A program made the translations under genes and the position numbers. This document shows, piece after piece, positions 1 to 8,344 of a stretch of DNA of 42,772 nucleotides. Below the pieces are notes generated by a model. That model ran no database searches and was not told the DNA's origin. It worked only from the letters and a program-made list of their open reading frames with translations. Source of the stretch: Candidatus Stahliibacteriota bacterium. Its GTDB lineage: Bacteria > Hydrothermota > UBA3073 > JACQXS01. How positions within the stretch are numbered: position 1 is the stretch's first letter; the number at the start of each line of letters is the position of its first letter. Where the stretch lies: positions 1-42,772 of the forward strand of contig JACQXS010000058.1 in the NCBI GenBank assembly GCA_016208615.1, written 5' to 3'.

Positions 1-75
1 AGTGATGAGCTAAATAGACCCTGATGGAACAAGATTTTCGCTTCACTTCAATAAGCATTTGGATTCATTTTTTCT

Positions 76-339
76 TTATTTTTTATATACATCTCCTCGG
101 CTCCTAATTGCTTTTATCTCCACATTTTTATTCTTTTTATCAATTTCATAAATTATCCTGAGACCACCACTTTCATATCTATATTTTCCTTCAAGCTCTC
201 CATGAAGTCTCTTAATGTGAAATCCAAAGAATGGCTCATTACTGATTACATCAATGCATTTGTTTATTCGTCGTTTAGTATCTTTCTCTAACTTTTTATA
301 ATATTTCTCTGCCTCATTTGAAACAAAAACCTCATACAT
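76..339 (-). CDS. RelE/ParE-family toxin of a type II toxin-antitoxin pair
   Basis: This 87-residue basic protein has the RelE/ParE shape: an N-terminal strand, the Lys-rich helix EKYYKKLEKDTKRRI, the segment IKRLHGELEGKYRYESGGLRIIYEI and the ending IKAIRSRGDVYKK. Family members are mostly ribosome-dependent mRNA endonucleases or gyrase poisons; which one applies here cannot be told. Its ATG overlaps the 3' end of the upstream antitoxin gene by 8 bp, the usual coupled antitoxin-then-toxin order. The pair lies downstream of, and on the same strand as, a 2-oxoacid oxidoreductase alpha gene. The fold assignment is confident; the target is unknown. Confidence 0.85.
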   Translation of the reverse strand: MYEVFVSNEAEKYYKKLEKDTKRRINKCIDVISNEPFFGFHIKRLHGELEGKYRYESGGLRIIYEIDKKNKNVEIKAIRSRGDVYKK

Positions 340-565
340 TTTCTCTCACTTCTGTCCACTTTTTGAATCTGCCCCTGCTGAAATCCTCATCCCCTTTCAT
401 AATACTTTTAAGAAAATCTTCATCTCTCAAAATCTCTTTTGTAGCACTCAATTCTTCTTTTACTTTCAAGTAAGCAATAAAGTCTGCTACTTCCTTTTTG
501 TTTTCTTTTGAAAGTTTTTCAAGATCAACCAAAACTTTCTCTTCAATTATTGTCCTTGTGCCCAT
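332..565 (-). CDS. Antitoxin partner of the RelE/ParE-like toxin
   Basis: This is a 77-residue charged helical protein. An N-terminal segment (TIIEEKVLVDLEKLSKENKK) could form a dimerisation or DNA-binding unit, followed by VADFIAYLKVKEEL, similar to small antitoxins of the DUF2281/AbrB-like sort that accompany RelE toxins. The C-terminal acidic and basic tail is the likely toxin-wrapping part. The start is supported by a strong ribosome-binding site (AAGGAGG, six bases before ATG). It overlaps the toxin gene by 8 bp. Assignment rests mainly on size and context; the exact antitoxin family is uncertain. Confidence 0.75.
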   Translation of the reverse strand: MGTRTIIEEKVLVDLEKLSKENKKEVADFIAYLKVKEELSATKEILRDEDFLKSIMKGDEDFSRGRFKKWTEVRENV

Positions 566-619
566 CTTGACCTCCTTATATTAGTCCTTTTTTGCTCCCA
601 ATTGCAGATAACTCGTTTT

Positions 620-1864
620 TTATTTGCTTAATTTATTTCTTTCTCCAAAAACCGATTTCTCCAACCTTGTTTTATATTCAATAATACCCTCAATTTTTTT
701 CTCCCTCGCTCCATATTCAATAGCATCTGCTATATCTTCTGGATTATGTACTCCTGCCCCACCATGAGGGACGAGAATTACATTTGCTTTACCGTGACTG
801 CATCTTGAAACTTCATAAACAATCTGCCCATAATTTATCTCAGGCACCACAAAAGCTTTTACTTTTCCTATTCCAATAATCTCGGCTATCTTTTCATCCG
901 GGAAGGGCCATACAGTAACTAATCTTAGGCTTCCCACTTTTATTCCCTTTTCTCTTGCTATCTCTATCCCTCTAACCGCCACTCTTGACGATATGCCATA
1001 AGAAATTACTATTACTTCGGCATCTTCTATCCCCTCTTCTTTTAATTCTATGATTTTATCTTTATTAAGTCTAATCTTATCAACTAATCGCCGAGTATAA
1101 ATAGATTTGTATTCTTCTTTCTTAATTGGATAGCCCTTTTCATTATGCACCGCACTACTAATATACAGATTATACCCCTCTCCCGCCTTTACCATTTTAG
1201 GCACAAGGTCATTATCCGGCTTAAAAGGTAAATACGCATCTACGGGACCATGATAAGTTCTGCGCGGCTCAATTTCAATCCCATCAGCCGCCGGAATAAC
1301 TACCTTTTCCGTCATATGTCCCACACATTCGTCCGCCATAATCATCACTGGACAGCGATACTTTTCTGCTAAATTAAATGCCTTAATAGTGTAATCAAAC
1401 ATCTCTTGCGGTGAATCAGGTGATATAGCTATAATTCCATAATCTCCGTGCGACCCCCACTTTGATTGCATCATATCGGCTTGACCTGTCTTGGTTGGTA
1501 CACCCGTGGATGGACCAGTTCGCTGCACATTTAATAATACAAATGGAGTTTCCATCATCGCCCCTAACCCAATTGCCTCCATCATTAGCGAATACCCGGG
1601 ACCCGAAGTTATAGTCATCGTCTTTGCTCCTGCCCACACTGCCCCAATAATAGCATTTATAGAGGCAAGCTCATCTTCCATCTGTATAAACAAAGCACCC
1701 ACCTTTGGTGCCACTTGTCCAAATGCCTCCGCCGCCTCAGTAGATGGTGTGATGGGGTAGCCCGCGATAAACTTACAACCGGCTGCCAATGCCCCATAGC
1801 CAGATGCTACATCACCATCTATGTAATACACACCCGTTAAAACATCTTTTGGATTAGCCTTCAT
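620..1864 (-). CDS. korA: 2-oxoacid:ferredoxin oxidoreductase, alpha subunit (KorA-like)
   Basis: The 414-residue protein matches the alpha (pyrimidine-binding plus domain II) subunit of 2-oxoacid:ferredoxin oxidoreductases, which convert a 2-oxoacid and CoA to acyl-CoA, CO2 and reduced ferredoxin. It has the hallmark GYPITPST near residue 35, then the TSGPGYSLMMEAIGLG region and the second domain with VISYGISSRVAVRGIEIAR and RLVTVWPFP. It is a paralogue of the VorB-type alpha subunit at 21.3 kb but clearly diverged, so it probably serves a different 2-oxoacid. The TPP-binding beta partner would lie beyond the left edge; the next genes in the window are the RelE-type pair. No Shine-Dalgarno is evident before the ATG. 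Confidence 0.9.
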   Translation of the reverse strand: MKANPKDVLTGVYYIDGDVASGYGALAAGCKFIAGYPITPSTEAAEAFGQVAPKVGALFIQMEDELASINAIIGAVWAGAKTMTITSGPGYSLMMEAIGLGAMMETPFVLLNVQRTGPSTGVPTKTGQADMMQSKWGSHGDYGIIAISPDSPQEMFDYTIKAFNLAEKYRCPVMIMADECVGHMTEKVVIPAADGIEIEPRRTYHGPVDAYLPFKPDNDLVPKMVKAGEGYNLYISSAVHNEKGYPIKKEEYKSIYTRRLVDKIRLNKDKIIELKEEGIEDAEVIVISYGISSRVAVRGIEIAREKGIKVGSLRLVTVWPFPDEKIAEIIGIGKVKAFVVPEINYGQIVYEVSRCSHGKANVILVPHGGAGVHNPEDIADAIEYGAREKKIEGIIEYKTRLEKSVFGERNKLSK

Positions 1865-1943
1865 AGTTATTAGCTTTTAGTTGTTGGTTATTGGTTATGA
1901 ATTTGATGTTATATGTATATCGGGGTTTGTCAAGCACAAAAAC

Positions 1944-4391
1944 TTACTCTTTTTCAAATTTTATTTCTTCTCCGCCTTTGTCGGAGTCCCCCGCATACTG
2001 CGGGGTGACCTTCTCTACCTTGACGACAATTTTGTCTCCTTCTTTGAATTCACCTTTTAGTATAGCTATAGAAAGTGGTGTTTCTATAAGTCTGCGTATT
2101 GTTTGTTTTAATGGTCTGGCTCCATATTCTATATTATATCCCTCTCTTGCGAGTAATGATTTGGCAGATTGAGTAAGTTCAATTCCTATTTTTTTATCTT
2201 TTAGTGCATTAACTAACTTCTTAAATTCTAACTCTACTATCTTTTCTATCTGTTCTCTTTCCAATGGATGGAATACTATTATCTCGTCTATCCGATTAAG
2301 GAATTCGGGTCTAAAATATCTCTTAACTTCTGACAATATATTTTGCTTCATATTCTCGTATTCAAATTCTTGTTCCTTTACCTCAAATCCGACACCCTTT
2401 TTTTGCCATGCTTGTGTCCCTATATTTGAAGTCATTATAATTATAGTGTGCTTGAAATCAACGGTCCTACCTTGTGCATCTGTAAGTCTGCCATCATCCA
2501 TAATCTGTAATAATGTGTTATACACATCAGGATGTGCTTTCTCTATTTCGTCAAATAATATCACTCTATAAGGGCGGCGTCTAATAGGCTCGGTAAGTTG
2601 CCCCCCTTCCTCGTATCCAATATATCCGGGTGGCGCACCTATTAATCTTGAAACTGTATGTCGTTCTTGGTATTCTGACATATCTACTCTTAACATTGCA
2701 CTTTCAGAATCAAATAAGAATTCGGCAAGTGCTTTGGCTAATTCTGTCTTCCCTACCCCTGTTGGTCCAAGGAATATAAATGACCCAATTGGTCGGTGCT
2801 CGTCCCTAATACCCGCCCTTGCTACTCTGATGGCATTAGCTACTGATTGAACCGCCTCATCTTGCCCTACTATCCTGTGATGCAACTCAGTCTCTATTTT
2901 TAGTAGTTTCTCTGCCTCTCCCATAAGCACACGCGAAACAGTAATACCTGTCCATTTTGAAACTACATCTGCTATATCCTCTTCATCCACAATATCATCT
3001 ATACCTCTTTTTTTCAGCCACTTTGCTTTCGCAATCCTAAAGGCTTGTCCTACTTTTTCAGCTTCATCTCTTAATTTAGCTGCCTCCTCATATTGTTGTG
3101 CTTCAACTGCCTCTTTTCCTTTGTTACTCAATTCCTGCAACCTCTTTTCCATCTCCTTTATGGGTAAAGGGGCTAAATAAATGTCCAATCTCAACTTTGA
3201 AGCTGCCTCGTCCATCAAATCTATTGCTTTATCTGGCAAAAATCTATCTGCAATATATTTGTGTGATAGTATAGCCGCCGCCTTGATAGCCGAATCCGCT
3301 ATCTTTATTCCGTGATGCTGCTCATATTTGGGCTTTAGACCTTCAAGAATTTTAATCGTATCCTCTACTGATGGTTCATTGACATACACGGGTTGGAATC
3401 TACGCGTCAGGGCTTGGTCTTTTTCTATGTGCTTTCTATACTCGTCCAGTGTAGTCGCTCCTATACATTGTAATTCACCTCTCGCGAGTACCGGCTTTAA
3501 CATATTACCCGCATCTACTGCCCCCTCTGCTGCACCAGCTCCAACTATAGTATGCAGCTCATCAATAAACAAGATTATTTGACCTTTGGCTTTCTGTATC
3601 TCCTCTATAATGCTCTTCATCCTTTGTTCAAAATCACCCCTAAACTTAGACCCCGCTACTAAACTGCCCATATTAAGTTCAATTACTTTTTTACTTTTAA
3701 GCATTTCAGGGACATCGTTTGAGACTATTTTTTGGGCAAGCCCTTCGCAGACAGCGGTTTTGCCTACTCCTGCCTCACCTTTAAGAACGGGATTATTCTT
3801 TGTCCGGCGACAAAGGATTTGCATAATCCGAGTTATCTCTTCCTCCCTACCAATCACTGGGTCAAGTTTGCCTTCTTTTGCCAATTGAGTTACATCACGA
3901 GAATGGCGTTCAAGGATGCGATACTTTTCTTCACCCATTGGCTCATCTAACCTTGCACTGCCCCTTACTTTTTCAAGCGATTGATAGACTTTTTCTTTGT
4001 TAATACCTTTTTTAGTTATAGTTGAGTCGCCTACCTCAATTATTCCAATAAACAGGTGCTCGCATCCAATATATTCGTCATGCATACGCCTCGCCTCAGC
4101 CGAAGCTATATCAAAAACTCTTTTAACCTGTGGTGTAATATATGCCTGCATTAAAGAGGTGCTACTATATGTCTTGGGTAATGTATCCAGATAATCCGAT
4201 ATTTCATTTTTCATCTCTTTTGGGTCAACTCCTATATTCTGTAATATCTCTGATACAATACCTTCGGGCTGCTCAATCAACCCATATAGTAAGTGCTGCA
4301 CCTGTAACTCAGTATGATTAAGTTCAGCTAACTTTTCCTGTGCTATAGCAACTGATTCTTGTGCCTTTTGCGAAAACTTGTTCAAAGCCAT
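1944..4391 (-). CDS. clpC: ClpC-type AAA+ protease ATPase subunit
   Basis: This 815-residue Hsp100 ATPase unfolds proteins for the ClpP peptidase. In order: an N-terminal double Clp-N repeat (about 1-150), first AAA+ module with Walker A GEAGVGKT and Walker [10 protein letters not shown], a UVR-type middle segment ([20 protein letters not shown]), and second AAA+ module with [16 protein letters not shown] and [14 protein letters not shown]. The UVR segment and the short middle domain favour ClpC over ClpB, and a GVGF tripeptide lies where the ClpP-docking loop is expected. The first Walker A has GEAGVGKT rather than the usual GEPGVGKT. Near the C-terminus the coding DNA contains a palindrome (CCCCGCATACTGCGGGG) read as [11 protein letters not shown] good ribosome-binding site (AGGAGG) precedes the ATG. 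No mcsA, mcsB or ctsR is adjacent. Confidence 0.95.
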   Translation of the reverse strand: MALNKFSQKAQESVAIAQEKLAELNHTELQVQHLLYGLIEQPEGIVSEILQNIGVDPKEMKNEISDYLDTLPKTYSSTSLMQAYITPQVKRVFDIASAEARRMHDEYIGCEHLFIGIIEVGDSTITKKGINKEKVYQSLEKVRGSARLDEPMGEEKYRILERHSRDVTQLAKEGKLDPVIGREEEITRIMQILCRRTKNNPVLKGEAGVGKTAVCEGLAQKIVSNDVPEMLKSKKVIELNMGSLVAGSKFRGDFEQRMKSIIEEIQKAKGQIILFIDELHTIVGAGAAEGAVDAGNMLKPVLARGELQCIGATTLDEYRKHIEKDQALTRRFQPVYVNEPSVEDTIKILEGLKPKYEQHHGIKIADSAIKAAAILSHKYIADRFLPDKAIDLMDEAASKLRLDIYLAPLPIKEMEKRLQELSNKGKEAVEAQQYEEAAKLRDEAEKVGQAFRIAKAKWLKKRGIDDIVDEEDIADVVSKWTGITVSRVLMGEAEKLLKIETELHHRIVGQDEAVQSVANAIRVARAGIRDEHRPIGSFIFLGPTGVGKTELAKALAEFLFDSESAMLRVDMSEYQERHTVSRLIGAPPGYIGYEEGGQLTEPIRRRPYRVILFDEIEKAHPDVYNTLLQIMDDGRLTDAQGRTVDFKHTIIIMTSNIGTQAWQKKGVGFEVKEQEFEYENMKQNILSEVKRYFRPEFLNRIDEIIVFHPLEREQIEKIVELEFKKLVNALKDKKIGIELTQSAKSLLAREGYNIEYGARPLKQTIRRLIETPLSIAILKGEFKEGDKIVVKVEKVTPQYAGDSDKGGEEIKFEKE

Positions 4392-4446
4392 TTCTACCTC
4401 CTATGCTTTTAGATGATAAATGCATAAAATAGATTCAAATTAAAAA

Positions 4447-4472
4447 TTGACATCCTGTAAATTAAATATAAT
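4447..4472 (+). promoter_or_regulatory. Candidate promoter for Nudix-mutL
   Basis: TTGACA (4447-4452) and a perfect TATAAT (4467-4472) lie just upstream of the Nudix ATG at 4483. The 14-bp spacing is shorter than the usual 17; a second reading uses TAATAT at 4469-4474 with a 16-bp spacer. Either way transcription would begin within a few bases of the start codon and no Shine-Dalgarno is present, so the mRNA would be essentially leaderless. Confidence 0.45.
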
Positions 4473-4482
4473 ATAGCAACTT

Positions 4483-4926
4483 ATGCCTAAATATCCGCGA
4501 CTTACAGTTGATATTATTATAAAATGTTGTAGTGAAACGGAAATCCCGCTTGTCCCGTTTCGGCGGTGGCTCCGGCGGGATAGTGGAATAATTCTTATAG
4601 AACGCAAGAATCCACCTTTTGGATGGGCAATTCCGGGCGGATTTGTAGAATATGGTGAACAAGTAGAAGAAACAGCATTTAGGGAAGCAAAAGAAGAGAC
4701 TTCATTGGAAGTAAAGAACTTAAAGCAATTTTATGTCTATTCAAAGCCATCTCGTGACCCACGCGGACATACAATTTCAGTAGTCTTTACTGCCGAAGCA
4801 GAAGGCACTCCCAAAGCTGATTCGGATGCCAAGAACATAGGTATATTTACAAAGGATAATCTCCCACATAATATAGCCTTTGACCATAGAGAGATTTTAG
4901 ATAATTACTTTTCAAGTAAAGAATAA
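4483..4926 (+). CDS. Nudix hydrolase (ADP-ribose pyrophosphatase type)
   Basis: The 147-residue protein carries a Nudix box, GGFVEYGEQVEETAFREAKE continuing ETSLEV, that coordinates Mg2+ for pyrophosphohydrolysis of a nucleoside-diphosphate derivative. The last box Gly is Thr here. Flanking strands (GIILIERKNPPFGWAIPGG, HTISVVFTAEAEG) fit the fold. Between the first strand (VDIIIK) and GIILIER there is an extra stretch, CCSETEIPLVPFRRWLRRDS. It is encoded by a copy of the dispersed palindromic element found inverted in the ABC exporter and MutL genes, so the protein seems to have absorbed a repeat in frame. The stop and the mutL start overlap (TAATG), so the two are coupled. Substrate is not predictable. 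Confidence 0.9.
   Translation: MPKYPRLTVDIIIKCCSETEIPLVPFRRWLRRDSGIILIERKNPPFGWAIPGGFVEYGEQVEETAFREAKEETSLEVKNLKQFYVYSKPSRDPRGHTISVVFTAEAEGTPKADSDAKNIGIFTKDNLPHNIAFDHREILDNYFSSKE
4524..4582 (-). repeat. Dispersed palindromic element inside the Nudix gene
   Basis: Read on the minus strand this stretch contains AAGCGGGATTTCCG followed by TTTCACTACAACA, closely matching the copy in the second ABC gene (AAGCGGGATTTCCG then CTTCGCTACAACA). A self-complementary CCCGCC...GGCGGG segment accompanies it. It adds about 20 residues in frame between two strands of the Nudix fold. Confidence 0.7.
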
Positions 4927-6527
4927 TGGAATCTAAAATTATAATACTACCACCTGATTTAGTATCCAAGATAGCAGCGGGTGAAGTTATTGACCGTCCT
5001 ACCTCTTGCATTAAAGAGCTAATAGAGAACTCTATAGATGCCCAAGCAAGTCGCATCTCTTGTGCTATTAAAGGTAATGGGGTGCAGGAAATGATAGTTG
5101 CGGATGACGGAATGGGTATGACTCTTGATGAGCTTAAACTTTCTGTCCAACCCCATACTACGAGCAAACTTATAGATGAGGCCGGGTTATATAAAATAAT
5201 GAACTTCGGGTTCAGGGGTGAGGCATTGCCCTCTATTTGCAGGGTAGCGGAGGTAGAAATAACTTCACGCACCAAAGAGCAAGGTGGGTATATAAAAGTA
5301 ATAGATGAACAAATTATTGAAGCAAGAGATTCTGCAAGAGCCATAGGCACAACTGTTACGGTAAGGAATTTATTCTACAATCTGCCAGCGAGGCGCAAGT
5401 TCTTAAAATCTTCTGCTACTGAATTAAGATATATTACGCAAGTAATTCATCGGTTGGCACTCTCCTATCCTCATATTTCATTTTCCTTGACCCATGACGA
5501 GCACGAAATACTAAATCTTCCCCAACCCCGTAGAAACGGGATTTCGGCTTCGCCTCAACAAGACTTGGCTCAAAGGATAGCTGAATTATTTGGGTCAGAG
5601 TTCTTGAATAGTCTTGCATTTATAAAGTATGAAGAATCCGGGATGCAGGTATCTGGCTATTTATCCAAGCCATACAATATTTCAACCCTGCCTGAACAGT
5701 TCATATTCATAAACAACCGACCGTGCAGAGATAGAACAGTAAGGCGTGCTATTGAACAAGCATACGGAGTGCCGTTAAAAGAAAAATCACCCTCATATAT
5801 GTTTTTTGCTTACCTACCGCCCGAATGGTTAGATGTTAATGTGCATCCACGCAAAGAAGAAATAAGGTTCAGGGATGAGAGTTTTGTTTATAATACAGTA
5901 ATTAAAGCCGTCAGAGAGGGGTTAGGTCTAAAAGCTACCTTTCTTAACCCCCAAAGCCAAGAATTGGAATTCAATATAGAAGGAGCGCAATTTTGGCAAC
6001 TTTATGATTCATACATATTTGCCGAGACCCCGGATGGGATTTTAATTCTTGACCAGCACGCTGCACACGAAAGGGTTATGTATAATCATATATTAAAAGA
6101 ACATATTGTACCACAAAAACTTCTCTTCCCAATCCTTGTTGAACTTACTGAGGTAGAGCAAAAATTATTGCAGGAATATAAAGCAGCGTTTGAAGAGTTA
6201 GGGTTTGGGATAGATGAGTTTGGCACAGGTACATATAGAGTAACTTCTATTCCCTCAGTATTGCAAAACTTTACGCAAGACTTATTTAAGACTATGTTGC
6301 TTGAGTTAGCCGAATACAGTCAAGTAAGTGAGGACAAGATGAAAGATACTATTAAGATGCTTGCCTGTAAATCCGCAATCAAGGCGGGTAAAAAGTTATT
6401 GCCCGAAGAAATAGAGGCACTTACAAAATCACTATTCGCCACTGATAATCCTTATTTCTGTCCACACGGCAGACCTACTATAATTAAGCTAACTAAGACT
6501 GAACTGGAACATAGGTTTGGTAAGTAA
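4926..6527 (+). CDS. mutL: DNA mismatch repair protein MutL
   Basis: The 533-residue GHKL ATPase has the ATP-site motifs ELIENSIDAQ (31-40), DDGMGM (60-65) and FRGEAL (96-101), then the transducer region ending NVHPRKEEIRF. The C-terminal domain carries endonuclease motifs: DQHAAHE near residue 376, ACKSAIKAG and CPHGRP near 512. It is therefore a nicking-competent MutL of the non-E. coli kind, although the last Glu of the DQHA(X)2E(X)4E motif is Asn. The linker is short. Residues around 201-213 (RRNGISASPQQ) are encoded by a copy of the dispersed palindromic element. It overlaps the Nudix gene by one base; no mutS is adjacent. Confidence 0.96.
   Translation: MESKIIILPPDLVSKIAAGEVIDRPTSCIKELIENSIDAQASRISCAIKGNGVQEMIVADDGMGMTLDELKLSVQPHTTSKLIDEAGLYKIMNFGFRGEALPSICRVAEVEITSRTKEQGGYIKVIDEQIIEARDSARAIGTTVTVRNLFYNLPARRKFLKSSATELRYITQVIHRLALSYPHISFSLTHDEHEILNLPQPRRNGISASPQQDLAQRIAELFGSEFLNSLAFIKYEESGMQVSGYLSKPYNISTLPEQFIFINNRPCRDRTVRRAIEQAYGVPLKEKSPSYMFFAYLPPEWLDVNVHPRKEEIRFRDESFVYNTVIKAVREGLGLKATFLNPQSQELEFNIEGAQFWQLYDSYIFAETPDGILILDQHAAHERVMYNHILKEHIVPQKLLFPILVELTEVEQKLLQEYKAAFEELGFGIDEFGTGTYRVTSIPSVLQNFTQDLFKTMLLELAEYSQVSEDKMKDTIKMLACKSAIKAGKKLLPEEIEALTKSLFATDNPYFCPHGRPTIIKLTKTELEHRFGK
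5526..5562 (+). repeat. Dispersed palindromic element inside mutL
   Basis: CCCCGTAGAAACGGGATTTC followed by GGCTTCGCCTCAACAAGAC contains a CCCGT/ACGGG stem. It matches the ABC-exporter copy (GGGATTTCCGCTTCGCTACA) at most positions. It reads in frame as RRNGISASPQQ, while the ABC copy reads as RQSGISASLQQ. Confidence 0.75.
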
Positions 6528-6563
6528 GTATAGGAATTAACTTTTTAGCTTTTTAGGTTTTTG

Positions 6564-6598
6564 GTCTATAGTCTAATGTCTATGGTCTATAGTCTAAT
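6564..6598 (+). repeat. Heptanucleotide repeat abutting the ABC exporter start codon
   Basis: Five 7-bp units (GTCTATA, GTCTAAT, GTCTATG, GTCTATA, GTCTAAT) run directly up to the ATG at 6599. They fill the place where a ribosome-binding site should be, and no Shine-Dalgarno is seen. Confidence 0.8.
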
Positions 6599-8341
6599 AT
6601 GAAGAGTTTTAAGCCCCTTATAGAATATTTCAAACAATACAAGTGGCAATTTATATTAGGACTTGCCCTGTTTGTCATCGTAGATATAGTCCAACTATTT
6701 ATTCCAAGGGTTATAAAGTATGCCATAGATGATATAACATTAGGTAAAGTAAGCCCTTCTCATCTTATTCGTTATGCCCTTTGGATAGTAGGGCTATCAG
6801 GAGTAGTAGCCCTTTTTCGCTTCTTTTGGCGGTATTACATTATGGGAACCGTAAGAAAGATAGAAGAAAAATTAAGGAACCGTCTCTTCTCACACTTGCA
6901 GATATTGGAACTTAAATTTTACCGCGAACATAAAATAGGTGATTTGATGGCTCACTTCACTAATGATATTGAAACTATATCAAGAACTCTAAGAATGGGA
7001 ATAATAATAGTAGTTGATATTGTAATGCTCGGTATTTTGTCATTTGTTTTTATGTATATTATCTCGCCACGGCTCACAATATATGCTATTATTCCATTAC
7101 CTTTAATTAGTTTTATTGTTTTTAAGTTCGGCAGGATAATCCATCATAGAAGTGAGCGTGTTCAAGAAGCTTTTTCATCCCTCACGGCTCAGGCACGAGA
7201 AAATATAGATGGTATAAGAGTTATAAAAAGCTATAACCAAGAGGGTGGAGAGATACAAAAATTCAAACAAAAAGCACAAGATTATGTAGATAAAAATATA
7301 TCTTTATTAAAAACACGCAGCACTTTTCAACCAATTATTTTCTTCCTCGCAAGTATAACTAATGGTATAGTACTATGGTTAGGTGGCAGGGAAGCAATAC
7401 TGCATCATATATCAATGGGTGATTTTGTAGCTTTTTATTCTTATCTGGGAATGATTATCTGGCCTATGGTAGGAGTAGGGATGTTAGTGGATTTAATTCA
7501 AAGGGGAGCCGCTTCTATGGATAGAATAAATGTCCTGCTTAATACTACACCTGAAGACAGAGAACAGAAAACAGAAGACAGAGAACAGAGTACAGAGGAC
7601 AGAGAACAGAAAACATGGGAGATAGAATTTAGGAATTTAAGTTTCTCTTACAATAGTACACCTGTTCTAAAAAATATTGACCTAATACTTAAGTCAGGCG
7701 AGTCTCTTGGTATTGTTGGGCATATAGGAAGTGGTAAAAGTACACTCGTTTCTATGCTACCTAGATTATTTGAACCCACTGAAGGTGAAATTAAAATAGA
7801 TGGGATAGCTCTACAAACAATTCCTTTATCTACATTACGAAAAAATATAACGCTTGTTCCACAGGATACTTTTCTATTTTCTGCTACTATTAGAGAAAAT
7901 ATCGCCTTCGGATGTCCCGATATTGCTGATTCTGAAATCCATAGAGTAGCAAAAATGACTAAAATATATGACGAGATTATGAAGTTCACTAATGGGTTTA
8001 ATGAAATAGTAGGGGAACGAGGAATTACACTTTCGGGTGGCCAACGCCAAAGAATAGCTATTGCCAGAGCTATAATTACTAAACCTAAAATTATTATCCT
8101 TGATAATGCTTTATCGTCTATAGATACAGAGAAGGAGGTAGAAATAATCCAAAACCTACAAAATGAGTTTAGCCATTGTATTCTTATTATTATTTCGCAT
8201 AGAATAAGAAGTATTATGGGACTTAATCGCATTATTGTGCTAAAAGAGGGTAAAATCGTAGAGAACGGAACCCATACTGAACTTTTAAGCCAACAAAATG
8301 ATTATTTTAAGTTGTTTAACAGCCAAGAGATTGAACTTTAA
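6599..8341 (+). CDS. ABC exporter, half-transporter with degenerate Walker B
   Basis: The 580-residue protein has a six-helix exporter membrane domain (about 1-310) fused to an ATPase domain (about 340-580): Walker A GHIGSGKST near 374, Q-loop VPQDTFLF, signature LSGGQ near 478, and Walker B ending ILDNALSSID. Asn replaces the catalytic Glu, so this is the non-catalytic half of a heterodimeric exporter (BmrC/BmrD or TM287/288 style), paired with the next gene 3 bp downstream. The linker between domains is nine heptanucleotide units encoding a charged stretch (EDREQKTEDREQ...). Substrate unknown; drug or lipid export is typical of the family. Confidence 0.92.
   Translation: MKSFKPLIEYFKQYKWQFILGLALFVIVDIVQLFIPRVIKYAIDDITLGKVSPSHLIRYALWIVGLSGVVALFRFFWRYYIMGTVRKIEEKLRNRLFSHLQILELKFYREHKIGDLMAHFTNDIETISRTLRMGIIIVVDIVMLGILSFVFMYIISPRLTIYAIIPLPLISFIVFKFGRIIHHRSERVQEAFSSLTAQARENIDGIRVIKSYNQEGGEIQKFKQKAQDYVDKNISLLKTRSTFQPIIFFLASITNGIVLWLGGREAILHHISMGDFVAFYSYLGMIIWPMVGVGMLVDLIQRGAASMDRINVLLNTTPEDREQKTEDREQSTEDREQKTWEIEFRNLSFSYNSTPVLKNIDLILKSGESLGIVGHIGSGKSTLVSMLPRLFEPTEGEIKIDGIALQTIPLSTLRKNITLVPQDTFLFSATIRENIAFGCPDIADSEIHRVAKMTKIYDEIMKFTNGFNEIVGERGITLSGGQRQRIAIARAIITKPKIIILDNALSSIDTEKEVEIIQNLQNEFSHCILIIISHRIRSIMGLNRIIVLKEGKIVENGTHTELLSQQNDYFKLFNSQEIEL
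7553..7615 (+). repeat. GARGACA heptanucleotide repeat, nine units, in the ABC linker
   Basis: Nine 7-bp units (GAAGACA, GAGAACA, GAAAACA, GAAGACA, GAGAACA, GAGTACA, GAGGACA, GAGAACA, GAAAACA) total 63 bp and stay in frame. They encode three near-copies of EDREQKT between the membrane and ATPase domains. Confidence 0.9.
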
Positions 8342-8344
8342 CTT

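Noticed and set aside
1-58. Minus-strand ORF (MLIEVKRKSC...) running off the left edge as a korB start
   Set aside because: Only 19 codons are visible and they do not resemble the YCPGCGH region of a beta subunit.
76-619. Gene-restoring duplication around the RelE-type pair
   Set aside because: The flanks at 1-75 and 566-619 share no direct repeat; the downstream gene is outside the window.
1491-1760. Plus-strand ORFs opposite korA, clpC, gyrA and the TPR gene
   Set aside because: They are shadows of strongly conserved minus-strand genes and show no domain of their own.
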